This document shows positions 40,500 through 54,470 of a DNA stretch of 64,000 nt, piece after piece. Below the pieces are notes generated by a model. The model did not search any database, was not told where the DNA came from, and worked only from the letters and a program-made list of their open reading frames with translations. The translations under genes and the position numbers were made by a program. The stretch covers positions 12,887,565 through 12,951,564 of the forward strand of contig OZ023266.1 of NCBI GenBank assembly GCA_964006375.1, read 5' to 3'. This stretch comes from Tillus elongatus (lineage: Eukaryota; Arthropoda; Insecta; Coleoptera; Cleridae). Numbering within the stretch: the stretch's first letter is position 1; the number at the start of each line of letters is the position of its first letter.

Positions 40500-41020
40500 C
40501 AATGACTTCTAGAATTTTCATGTACTTTCCAGCTCGTAGTGAACATTGTGTCTCGTTCTATACCGGACAGTGAGAATGTGCTTGATATCCGTATTGTCAA
40601 AGTTGCTTTCAGTAAAACGAAAAAGAAAACGGTAGACATATTAACAACGTTTCAGCGTCCCTTCATAATCCCTTCTTTTCGTTACAGTCTGTAACTTCTA
40701 ACAATCCATTGTATTCAAACTTTCAGTACGAGGTCCCTTTAGACAGTGACCAGTGAATGCTTTCAAATGTATCGTATACATAGTCGCCAAGTTGGAAAAT
40801 AATATAGAAACCCTGCAAACTGTATTGGTTTTTTATTTGCCCATTGAAATCAATAGAAATTGATTAGAAACAACAACGCCGATATAAGTAATTTTTTTGT
40901 TAGCCGTTTTAGGACGTAGATCCTTTTCAAATTGGACAAAGTAATATATATCTTTAGAAAAAGTGGTCCTTTAGATCAATAAAACTAGAGACTTCTTAAA
41001 AAAAGTGTCATATAAAAAAA
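40500..41020. other. Stretch without recognisable gene
   Basis: No long frame, no recognisable repeat terminus. Confidence 0.3.
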
Positions 41021-41420
41021 TTCGGGACGCAGCAAGTGCATTATGGCAGTGAATTTTCGTTAATTTTTTAAATTTCAACAACTCAATTTGCTATTAACCT
41101 GGAAAGTTGAGTTTTGAAATACGGTAAGATCACATTACAATAAAACAACTTCCTTATTTTTTGAGATACAAGTTTCTATGTTTGAAAAAACTGATCCAAT
41201 CTGGCTGGATAAGGAACTCATCCAAGCTATTGAAAAAAGAATGGCATTAAAAATCCACCTCACAAAAAACTTTAAATTAACTAGTGATAAAAGAGGAAAA
41301 AGTCTGGACGCAGAAAGTGCGTTATGGTAGTGATTTTTCATATAAATGCTTATAATAGCAAATATATATTCTTTTAATGAAAGCAGCCATCAAATTTGGT
41401 TACCAGTGTAACATATATAG
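41021..41420 (+). repeat. Two partial elements with the GGGACGC end
   Basis: One starts TTCGGGACGCAGCAAGTGCA at 41021, the second GTCTGGACGCAGAAAGTGCG at 41302. The second resembles S1 and is cut at 41420 by CAGTGGCGCC. Confidence 0.6.
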
Positions 41421-41560
41421 CAGTGGCGCCTGGTGACTTCGGAAGTGGGTGAAGCAGAATCTGCGGGGCCCCAAAGGGGGACCTAAGCCCCCTTTTGCGC
41501 CGTAGACGATAATTAAAAAAATTCAAGGTCGTGTGCTCTCCTGGCATTTCAGAATTTAAG
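41421..41560 (+). mobile_element. Possible hAT-like terminus
   Basis: CAGTGGCGCCTGGTGACTTC at 41421, followed by a GC-rich stretch with GGGGCCCCAAAGGGGG. CAGTGGCG-type starts are common in hAT elements, and the copy interrupts a known repeat exactly here. No opposite terminus and no transposase are visible. Confidence 0.4.
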
Positions 41561-41916
41561 TGAAAATTTCATTTGTACAAAAATGTACTTTCAAAAGGAA
41601 CTGCTTCTACTAAACACAAAAGTTTTGAACTGAAGGCCTAATAAATATCACATTTTGGTGAAGACTACCACAGACAGAGTAACTAATCCCACTAACTATT
41701 TTATATACACCGGTAACATCATTGTCTTGTCTTTGCCGAGTGAATGAAATTTATCTTGTCTTTGTGTCGAGTTAATAAAATTTATCTTGTCTTTGCTGAG
41801 TTAATTGCATACAAAATTTAAACTTTCAAACTAAGACTAAGTAACGTTGCTCTCTCTTCCTTCTAAGTAAATAAGGTGGGATCTAAAGCTTACTAGAAAG
41901 GGGTCTCAGTGTTTCA

Positions 41917-43228
<1,312 letters not shown>

Positions 43229-43230
43229 AA

Positions 43231-43880
43231 CCTCGTCATTAGTGAATTTGAAAAATTGCTCTTGATGGTGCAATTCAAACAAAAAACCTACGCGCTTTTA
43301 AGCTGTATAAATACGCAGAATATTCCCAATAGGTTAATGAATAAAATTATTATTTTGCTACACTCGCCCAAAATAAAATCGCGAACATAAATTAATCCCG
43401 ATAGGCATATCCATAATTTGGACAGACTGAATTTTAGCAGCCTAGCAATTAATTATTAACATTCTGGTTCTAATTATTTCCCATATTGTATGGGACTGAA
43501 TCCTCTCATTAATAATTAATTGCGGAGGTCTATCAATTCGGACGAATATTCTCTGGAGTTGTTAAAACAGGCTTATTGGGCAATGTGCGAGTGACCCCCG
43601 CTAGATATTAGCTGCTGAGCTCACAACTTTGTTTAATAACCAAATTAAGCCAAAGTTGAAATTTATATACGGCATGTCGAGTATAATATCTATCAATTTA
43701 GGAGAAAGCGTACGGTTAGAAATACCATGGTAGACAGAAATTTATGCCTTTGCAACCTAACCCCAATTATCTGCGAACTATTTTACCACAAATTACACAG
43801 ATGTAACAAACTGATTAGAAAATGACGCTAAAATTGAAAGCTTTTATAACCAGCATGTGTCAACTTCACTAAGTATTTTT
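43231..43880. other. Stretch without recognisable gene
   Basis: AT-rich with ATTAATTATTAA-type stretches near 43447-43525. Nothing recognisable. Confidence 0.3.
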
Positions 43881-43919
43881 TATAAATATCATTTCTAAAG
43901 GTCCGTACGACTGGGTTTG

Positions 43920-44110
43920 GCGTAATTGAAGAATAATAATTAAGTGCTTGTCTTCCGCACAATATTTATTTTGAAAACCTTTACGCGTTTTGGTCACCAT
44001 CTTCAAGCGATTAATGCCTATAATATAAAAGATGATTGTCAGAAAATAGGTTTCTGGTAGGTCTAGCACGTTCAAGAGAGATCTCTTAGGCCTAGAGTTG
44101 AACACACTGA
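43920..44110 (-). mobile_element. Possible degenerate PLE leader
   Basis: On the minus strand the sequence at 43975-44020 reads GCTTGAAGATGGTGACC then AAAACGCGTAAAGG, reminiscent of a decayed hammerhead region (CTGATGA lost, AAAACG in place of GAAAC). Weak. Confidence 0.25.
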
Positions 44111-44344
44111 GGCCTTCGAGACGATCTCCGGCGAGATTTGTGGATTACGCAGATTAAAGGCCCTTAATTGACCTACAACAACCCAACCCATCTTTGTCCA
44201 CCGCTCTAAGGAGTAGGCAGATTGAGGCCTTAGAGTTGATGTCCTTACATATTTCCTTTATCTTTTGAAAATGGCTTCAAAACAGGAGCCGAACGGTCAA
44301 GTTTTAATAATTTCTGGACGCGGTTCAACCCGAGAACCAAGTAT

Positions 44345-44815
<471 letters not shown>

Positions 44816-45043
44816 AAAATGCTATTTAGACCCCTCGTGACTCGAGGTTCAAATGGTAAGCAAACGAAGTTTTCTTCGGCTTTCTCTCTTCTAAAAGTCC
44901 TTGGTTCCGCTAAGATTTTCTTTGTTTTCTGTTTGTTAATTTATCTGCTAGGCAAGCAGTGTATCCGTTATTTTCGGCGACGTTTTTAGTATACTTTAAT
45001 TATTTGGTATATATACTTTTACTTAAAGGAAAATTATTTAAAC

Positions 45044-46743
45044 TTTTTTTTAATTCAACAACAAACTACGAGGGCTCACAACCTAAATACTATCGTACCG
45101 TGGGTGTCAACAAGGGGGAAAGAGGCAACTTCTGGACTTGAAGGTTTGGAGGTTCGGAGGAGAAAGAAAAGCATGTGCTGGCAAGGAATTCCACAACTTG
45201 GAAGTCATCGGCCCAAAAGAGAACAAGATGTTCTATGTCTGGTGACTTGGGCAGAAAAAGTAGATCTGTTGGGGGCAGCAGGTGAAGCAACTATGGAAGA
45301 AAGCTCCTCTGAGCAGTGCCCGTGCAAATATCTATAAAAAAGAGGGAGGTCACCGACGGCACGTCATTGATGTGAAGAAGAAACAAAGTAGGGGCTAAAG
45401 CTAAATCTCGAGGGACTCCTGCATTAATTGGATAAAGTTTAGAGGAATGGCCATCCACGACAACAGAAATTCTCCGGTTGGAGAGAAAATTTGTCCAGGT
45501 ACAGAGTTTTGGTGGTAGGCCATAGGCCGGCAGTTTATTAAGCAGCGCTGCGTGCCAGACCTGGTGGAATACTTTGGATACGTCTAGAGCGACAATCTGG
45601 GATTCACCGTGTAGTTCCAAGAATGGGTGACAAAGGAAAGGAGGTCGGCAGTTGGTCTGCGCTGACGGAATCCATATTGCCTGTCGTGGACTAGACAGTG
45701 TTTTTCAAGAAATTTTAGTAGTTCGGTGTTTATATATAGTTTTCCATCACTTTAGAGACGACTGGAAGGAGATAAATAGGCATGTAGTTGCTAGGAAGCG
45801 CTTTGGATCCCTTCTTGTTACTAAAGAATATGAGTCTATTGTAAGATGTCTGAAACAGGCGAGCCAGGACAGAGGCAAGTTCTGGTTTGAATTTTTTGAG
45901 AACAATTGCTAGAATCTCGTCAAGGCCAGAGGCTTTGTTGGTATCAAGAGAGGAGAGCATCTTTCGTACCTTTTAAGTTTTGAAAATGATATCCGTCATT
46001 GTATGCGCGACATTAGGGATTGTTGGTGGTTGAACATTTGGAGGTGGGTTGAGAGGTGAACAACAGCGATCAACGACGCAAAAAGTTTAGCCTTGCCCAG
46101 GGCGGTAGAAACAATTTCATCCCCTGAAACAAGAGGTGGGAACGTGCTCTTGCAGAAATTATTCCCAATAGATTTGGCAAGAATCCAGAAGGGTTTGCTG
46201 CCGTTGAAGCTTGAGAGGACTTTGTTTTTGATGTGTTTATTAAAAGAGGTTTTGCTTCAGAGAGAATGCGGACATCGCGGTTCTGTGTCGTTAAATGCTT
46301 GACGGTTTTCTTGACAGCGATTGTGTAGAACGCTTTGTGAGCTTTGACCTTTTCAAGTCTGGCCTTGTCACAGTGTTTAGAGAACCAGGGCTTTTGAGTG
46401 GCTGAAGAGGTTTTCTATGTACGTGGAATAAATAATTCCATGCCAGCTTGGATAATTATGGTGGCGTTTTGTGAGATAACAGATAGGTCAGGATGAGAGG
46501 AGCAGACAGCCGCCCATGGAAATGGGGAAAAGTAATCCCGCATTTCGTCCCAGTTCGCGGAGCTTTAGTGCCAAACGATACGTGGGTGTGATGACTGTGT
46601 AACCTCGGGTTGCCTTGCGCAGGAAGCAGTGACCATGCCGTGGTCCGAGCGACCAAGGGGGGCGGTGACTGATGTCTTATAGCATTCAGGTTTTGTAGTA
46701 AGAAGGAGATCCAAGGGATTTGAGCAGTGTGTTGGGATGCGAG
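45044..46743 (-). mobile_element. LINE-1x copy G with internal deletion
   Basis: Minus strand, 3' tail at 45044-45052. Upstream parts: endonuclease with SDHGMV (near 46640), linker, RT entry with NKASGLDEILA (near 45930), NYMPIYLLPVVSK (about 45770) and GVPRDLALAPTLF (about 45400). The region from just before YADD to the RLPS/HRR block is missing: the HINDLL block is joined to the final segment at about 45363. 5' truncated within the endonuclease. Several frameshifts. Confidence 0.8.
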
Positions 46744-46744
46744 A

Positions 46745-47600
46745 TTTTACTAATTTTTGTGTGCACACAGACACGATCTAAATGTCTTTTCTACTTTTAA
46801 GTTTGTGTAGCCCCCCTTTATTATACTTACTTGTGCTTATATATGTAATATAAAAATAAAAAAGAAGTGAAACAGCAAGTGAATTTATTTACTTTAGTGC
46901 TGTATGCGATATTATCTGGAAAATACATTATAGGCGACAATGTGGAAGCTAATTTAGGTAAATTTACAGTTTACTGCAAGGAGGGTTTTTAGATTTTTTT
47001 TCAGAAAAATGCTGAGAACCCCCTTGGATGGAAAAGCCCAGAGTCAAATTTGGTGCAAACAACCACTAAGAAACTTAGGGGACCAAGAATTAACAGGGTT
47101 GCTGGACGGGTAGGAAAGCTGAGCGGAAAATGATAAAAAAATTTAGTCGGACTTTGAAAAGATGCGTTTTTCACATTTTGCAGCAATACTTCCTTAGACC
47201 CTGTCTGCCTCGAACAACACATATATTCGCCCAGTTCCAGTAACTTTCTTGGGGGTTGCTCCCAAGAAATTTTTCTTGTGCTTAATGCTTTGAAGGTAGT
47301 TTTATGCATGGACAAGGGGAAGGAGAACCCCCCCGTGTTTTTGGGTGAGGGGCAGAAACCCTCATCGTCCTGGGGGTTCTTCTTCCCCTTCTGCATGCAC
47401 ACAATCACCCTCAATGCAAGAAACACAGACAAATTTTAATGTTCAGCTTTCCAGTCTATTTTTTGTTGAGTATATTTCCTGTTTATCGACTGTTTTGTTG
47501 AGTTTTGTATCCAAATTGCTGTATAAATATTTATGTTAGAGGTTATGTTTTTGCTTGCCCTTCTTTATATTTTTTCTACCGTTCCTAATTAAATAAAAAA
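46745..47600. other. Mostly unassigned; repeat X at 47230-47420
   Basis: The minus frame 47432-47001 (143 codons) has no recognisable domain. The blocks AACTTTCTTGGGG, AAATTTTTCTTGTG and CCCTCAATGCA link it to 27540-27905. Confidence 0.35.
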
Positions 47601-47601
47601 C

Positions 47602-48190
<589 letters not shown>

Positions 48191-48199
48191 TCAAACCTA

Positions 48200-48830
48200 T
48201 TTACAAATGAACATTAATAAGATATTATGCTGTGACAATACCTCTCTCAAGTACCCTAAAATATAATCAAAATGTGCACAGTTATATATGCTTTATTTCT
48301 TTTTCCCTTGTCTTAATACACTACATATTTAATTTATTTATTTGATTTCATAAATAGTCGGTTAATAGTGACTTGGAATGAAGTAGACACAACATCTTCA
48401 AACATATTAAGAGAATATGAGTAAATCAACAGCAACTGGGAATGAATTCGGTCAGTCCACCAGCCACGTGGTTAAAAAACACTGTTTGTATGAGTGGTTA
48501 CAACTCTACCTACCTCTAAATAAAAGGACTGTAACAGCGGCAGAAGCAGAAGTCAATGGAAGGTGTGTGTATTCGCAAAGAAACTATTGACTATTAATAA
48601 CAACAATTGACTAAAAACGCTGCGAGTTGTAAGGCAAAAATAATTATACTACAGAGGTGATAAATGATAATAAATTACAATAGGGTTATATATAATCGTA
48701 AATGCTTCCAATGATTAACAATCAGTGAATTCAGTATTATTGACATTTCTCTGAAAGTTGAAAATGAATTTCATGAGTCAATGACAATAACAGAAGCATT
48801 GACTAACCAACAGCAACCACATACTTATGA
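48200..48830. other. Stretch without recognisable gene
   Basis: AT-rich, no frame or repeat end that I recognise. Confidence 0.3.
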
Positions 48831-48837
48831 TTTAAAC

Positions 48838-49333
<496 letters not shown>

Positions 49334-49334
49334 T

Positions 49335-50037
49335 CACGTTTTAACTTTTAATATAAGGCCGAATCACTATGATATATTATCCTTACGAAAATTCACTACA
49401 ACAACGCTCTTGCGGCGTCCAGAACAATTTTTGTTCTTGTTTGATGTCTACCGAAAACAAATATCAGAAGAATCAGATCCACCAAAGCGCAGCAATCATT
49501 TAAATAAACATCATGTAATACGAAACTTATGATAAGAATTTCTTTAGTATATTTTTTAGAGTTAGTAGTTGACTTTCGAAACTAACTTCGAAGCGATCGA
49601 GACGAGTAAATAACTATATTCCTATACTACTTGTTTTTGTCGTAAAATCGCAATAATCCCCCAGACAAACTTACTTCATCACGCTGCAACCCCAGGAGTT
49701 CAATGTTACTTGCCTGGAATACAACGTACTTATTTTTTTCGTCTGATCGTGTCCTTGGCGATTACATTCTCCAAAACCCTTGCATAACTTGACGCATTTG
49801 TTTGTAGACTTCGATTTATGTACCCACCAGACGAGTTTCTCCTCTGTCTATTTGAAATATGGTCTCTGGGAAAGTTCCTCAGGAATAATCTCCAACAGAG
49901 AAATCTAGCAGTTACTATGTTTGATTTAAAGTTTACTATGGTGAATATATGGTACTGTTAAAAAGTTTTCGCTGCACACAGCAGGGTATCTCAAGTCCCT
50001 ATGCTATACAGGCATAGCAGAGAAATAAATATTTAGG

Positions 50038-50039
<2 letters not shown>
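49335..50039. other. Mostly unassigned; weak GGGACGC-type end near 49380-49425
   Basis: AAAATTCACTACAACAACGC near 49389 is an eroded terminal block. The remainder holds no recognisable gene. Confidence 0.35.

Positions 50040-50119
<80 letters not shown>
50040..50119. repeat. (TA)n tract at left end of long-TIR mariner
   Basis: Pure TA run. The element begins directly after it. A short TA run (53014-53022) lies at the other end. Confidence 0.95.
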
Positions 50120-50122
<3 letters not shown>

Positions 50123-53013
50123 GGTGGTCCTCCGGGAGGTCCCACGATCGATTGCGGGAAAACTATCAATAGGAAAAACCTGAAAATTGGATATTACACT
50201 AAAGTCGTTGGGGGCCACAGGCTAAAAATATTTTCAAGATGGCGGCACTTCCGGTTATACCGGAAGTAGATGTCAATTCGCTTATTTTAAATGGAACACC
50301 CTATATTTTATTGCAGTTTCGGATTTTATAATATACTCTGAACACTTTTTGTAAATAATGTTCTATACCTATCTTCAACCGTCCAGAAGATATTTAGACT
50401 TTAAGATAAAATTTGACATTTATGGCCAGTCATAAAGATACCGATATTTTTATAATAAGAACATATTTCGTTATGATTTTTAGAATTCTTCTGAAAGATA
50501 TTTCACTTCATCTATTTCCACATCGAGACTAACGATAGAGTATACAGATAGTCCAAAAAAAATTCTTGAATTTTGCAATGAGAAATTGCAAAAATCTCGC
50601 GATTTTCAAATTGGAACACCCTTTTTTTATAACACTATCGTGTTAAGCTCAAAAAATCACTGATACTTTGTATGTAATTACCTATACCTAAATCAAACGG
50701 TTTTCATTTAATTTTGAAAAAACTCATTTCAAAGCCTGATAATTTGATAAATTTCCTACCATAAGCGTTAGACATCGAAAATAAATTGCCGAGTGTGTTT
50801 CTATGGAAACTTTGACAGTTTGTTGATTAACTAGCTAATAATGGCACGGTTAAACGACACACACGAAGATTATTTAAATTTTATTTACTATTTATGGACA
50901 ATGTAATAAAGTAATTTCGCGAACGTGTGATACATTTGCTGATAGATATCCAGATAAACAGAAACCGTCAAACGAATAGTAGACAATTTCAAAAACTGCG
51001 GATCTGTCAAGAAAAAGGTGCAGGGGGCTAAACCCGTTGCTGACAACGAACAAATCGAGACAGCAATTTTTAGGTATATTGCCATATAACCTTTATAAAC
51101 ACATCAAACAGATAATAGAAAATTAAAAAAACAATTCACACACAACATGGACTGAATAAATGAAACAAAAATTAACGTCCTAAGTGTTCAAATTGACGAC
51201 CTCTGGCGTGAAGACATTTTTCACACTTACGTGTCAATCCCTCAAGTGTGGCCCTTCTTATTTAATCCGGATCCAATTCACGAAATGATTCTCGAACCCG
51301 CTGCATGCAATCTTCTTTAGTAGAAACTGCAGTTTTGTAGATTTTATTTTTTATAGTACCCCATATAAAAAAATCGAGAACAGATAAGTCAGGCGATTGA
51401 GGCGGCCAAAGGTGTGGCCCATTGTTGGCAATCCATTGGTCAGCAAATAGAGATTGTAAAATATTGTTAACCAGGTGACTATTATGAGGAGGGGCCCCAT
51501 CATGTTGGTAAAATATTCGCCTATATTCATTCAATGAAAGGTTGCCCAAATAAGTTACTTCCAAATTTTGCAAAATTTCTAACTAACGCTCACCTACAAG
51601 TAAATAAATAAAGTATTTTATGAATTTCGGATTAATTGCCACCATTCAAATTATCGTCGTACATTTCTAGGGCAACAACGCCGTCATTCCTTATAGCACA
51701 ATAAACATTAAACTGCCAGCTTTCTTCAAAATGTCCTTCCCTAGAAGGATGAACATTGGTGTCACTCCAATAGCGAGAATTACGACGATTGAAAAGTCCA
51801 TTCTTTGAAAATGTTGCTGAATTCGTCCATATGATGTTATCTAAAAACAGCTCTTTTTCTTGGAATCGCATTAAAATAAATTCACAGAATTCAACCTTTC
51901 TTGAAAAATCAGTTTCCTTTAAATGTTGCACAACTGAACAAGCATAAGGATGGAACTTATCTTTTCGTAAACTTCGCAGAACGGATGTTTTTGACAATCC
52001 TAACTCCAGTGCTACTTGCCTCGTTGACTTTGTAGGGTATGCGGCAAAATATCTGCTTGCTGTCTCAATTTGTTCGTTGTCTATAACGGGTTTAGCCCTC
52101 TGCAACATTTTCTTGACAGATCCGCAGTTTTGAAATTGTCTACTATTCGTTTGACGGTTTTACGTGACGGTTTCTCTTTATCTGGATATCTATCAGCAAA
52201 TGTATCACACGTTCGCGAAATTACTTTATTACATTCTCCTTAAATAGTAAATAAATTTAAATAATCTTCCTGTGTGTAATTTAACCGTGCCATTATTAGC
52301 TAGTTAATCAACAAACTGTTTAAGTTTCCATAGAAATACACTCGGCAATTTATTTTCCATGGCTAACGCCTATGGTAGGAAATTTATCAAAATATCATGC
52401 TTTGAAATGAGTTTTTTCAAAATTAAATAAAAACCGTTTGATTTAGGTATAGGTAATTACATACAAAGTATCAGTGATTTTTTGAGCTTAACACGATAGT
52501 GTTATAAAAAAAGGGGGTTCCATATTGAAAATTGCGAGATTTTTGCAATTTCTCATTGCAAAATTGAAGAATTTTTTTGGACACTCTGTATACTCTATCG
52601 TTAGTCTCGATGTGGAAATATATGAAGTGAAATATCTTTCAGAAGAATTCTAAAAATCATAACGAAATATGTTCTTATTATAAAAATATCGGTATCTTTA
52701 TGACTGGCCATAAATGTCAAATTTTATCTTAAAGTCTAAATATCTTCTGGACGGTTAAAGATAGGTATAGAACATTATTTACAAAAAGTGTTCAGAGTGT
52801 ATTATAAAATCCGAAACTGTAATAATATATAGGGTGTTCCATTTAAAATAAGCGAATTGACATCTACTTCCGGTATAACCGGAAGTGCAGACACCTTGAA
52901 AATATTTTTAACCTGTGGCCCCCAACGACTTTAGTGTAATATCCAATTTTCAGGTTTTTCCTATTGATAGTTTTCCCGCAATCGATCGTGGGACCTCCCG
53001 GAGGACCACCCTG
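50120..53013 (-). mobile_element. Mariner-like element 3 with ~0.97 kb terminal inverted repeats
   Basis: The termini CAGGGTGGTCCTCCGGGAGG (50120) and its inverse (ending 53013) are flanked by TA. The left arm, about 50120-51088, is the reverse complement of about 52047-53013, nearly identical over long stretches. The transposase is read on the minus strand within the right arm and the centre, so the left arm carries an inverted copy of the first ~75 codons (50841 onward). Total 2894 bp. The coding region is broken, so this copy cannot move on its own. Confidence 0.85.
51172..52293 (-). pseudogene. Transposase of mariner-like element 3
   Basis: Start ATG at 52293 (MARLNYTQEDY), end at 51172 after RGRQFEHLGR. 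Domains: HTH with DTFADRYPDKEKPSRKTVKR (about 52230-52170), second HTH with SKTSVLRSLRKDKFHPYA (about 52000-51950), first catalytic site WTNSATF (Asp replaced by Asn, about 51820), second YQHDGAPPH (Asp, 51501), third QSPDLSVLDFF (Asp, about 51390), with 36 residues between the last two. Defects: a stop at about codon 18, a frameshift near 52108, stops near 51632 and 51585, and a stop near 51262. The length of about 370 codons is near family norm. Confidence 0.8.
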
Positions 53014-53022
53014 TATATATAT

Positions 53023-53616
53023 AGATAATAAGTTGATTCCCTCTTTATATATTGTTACCTCCTTCAAACAAAAACTAGAAAGCGTGGTATATTGTGATTG
53101 ACCTCAGGTGGATATAGATCTGGTCAATAGTGAGGTCACGATTGCCTATAACACCCTACCCTAAAATAGCTATCTATCAGATTATTATATTTATTAAGAT
53201 TAGCAATACTTTTAGGAGGTTCACAGATCTGGATGTAGTTGGATACTCACGTTCTTTCTTTGTTTGTTTCGCACTGCCTGGAGTCCTATATTTGTGGACG
53301 TCCCAGACTAGTGCCAGGTAATATAGAAATTTAGATATCTAGATAATCGTTAGTAGGAATAAATTGTTTGTGCAGACGCCAAAGGAAAGGAGATATTAGG
53401 GAGGAATTTCTCTTCAATCAAACAGATATGTTAAGGTAACTAAGTATTAAATTTATTCATATAAATTAAATTTGGAATAGCAAACAAAATGAAATAAAAG
53501 TGGTTGGTAAATCTCAAATAAAAATTAATTGCACACAAATACAAATCAAGTAAACAGCAAGAACTCCAAGAAAAAGAGATTATTAATTCATTTACATATG
53601 ACAAAACAATAAGATA
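53023..53616. other. Stretch without recognisable gene
   Basis: Short frames only, no recognisable repeat end. Confidence 0.3.
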
Positions 53617-53690
53617 AAGATGGTTGCATGGGGGGGGTGAAGATGGTTGCATGGGGGGGTGAAGATGGTTGCATGGGGGGGGGGGTGGTC
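53617..53690. repeat. Minisatellite, three ~23 bp units
   Basis: GATGGTTGCATGGGGGG followed by GTGAA, three times, with variable G-run length (last run longest). Confidence 0.9.
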
Positions 53691-53694
53691 TGAG

Positions 53695-54310
53695 ACCTGT
53701 AAGGGTCGATTACACCTGGATACTTAGGCCTTAGCTTAGAGAAAGGCTAACGACCTCGCTTGGATGCTGCTCGAGGGCGGGACTTCATGATACCGCCTCG
53801 TCAATGAAACACTGGCGGGGATCTGGTAGAGGTGAGGCTGGAGGGAGGCGGATTTCTCTGGGGAGTGATATGCACCCGGATTTTAACACCACTGTGGGCT
53901 TAGAAATGGACAATTGGCCTCGCATGGTTGTTACTCGGGAGCGGGGTTTCAGATGATACCGCCCTTGGTTGAGCGTTAACGTGTGTCGTGTGTCCAGACG
54001 ACCCGGAGGGGCCTGTGATCTCTGATGAGTGGTATACACCCGGAGTTTGGGGGCCGCACTGTGTGCTATAAAACGGAAGAATGGCCTCGCTTGGATGGGA
54101 TGTTGCCTTGAGTCTAACACTGTTGAATGTCAGGTTTATACGAGCCTGTGTGTAGGTGATGTAGCTGAGATCTCTAGGGGTGGATTATAACTGGGATTTC
54201 ATGACACCGCCGCGAGGCAAACACTGACGGATGTCAGGTCCAGACGAACTCTGAGAGAGGTTATCTCTCTTTGAGCTTCGAAACGGACAAGCGACTTCAA
54301 TCAGATGGTA
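53695..54310. repeat. Degenerate ~160 bp tandem repeat, about four units
   Basis: The marker ACACCTGGA / GCACCCGGA / ACACCCGGA / ATAACTGGGA recurs at 53712, 53872, 54036 and 54187. Each unit also has ATGGCCTCGCTTGGATG-like and GATACCGCC-like blocks. The units are clearly diverged. The stretch is richer in GC than the rest of the window. Confidence 0.7.
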
Positions 54311-54470
54311 GTATACCTGCCAAACAAACTTTTACCCTCAAGAAAAGATCGACTCCCTCAAGGAGCTGGAATTGATGGGTGAAATTTAAATAATTAGACG
54401 TGAGCCACAATAGACCTAAGGTGGCGGTGGAGGGACTGGAATAGCCCATTCACAATAAATCTAACTCTTT

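Noticed and set aside
47001..47432. 143-codon minus-strand frame as a host gene
   Set aside because: No domain, low-complexity composition, and it overlaps repeat X blocks found elsewhere.
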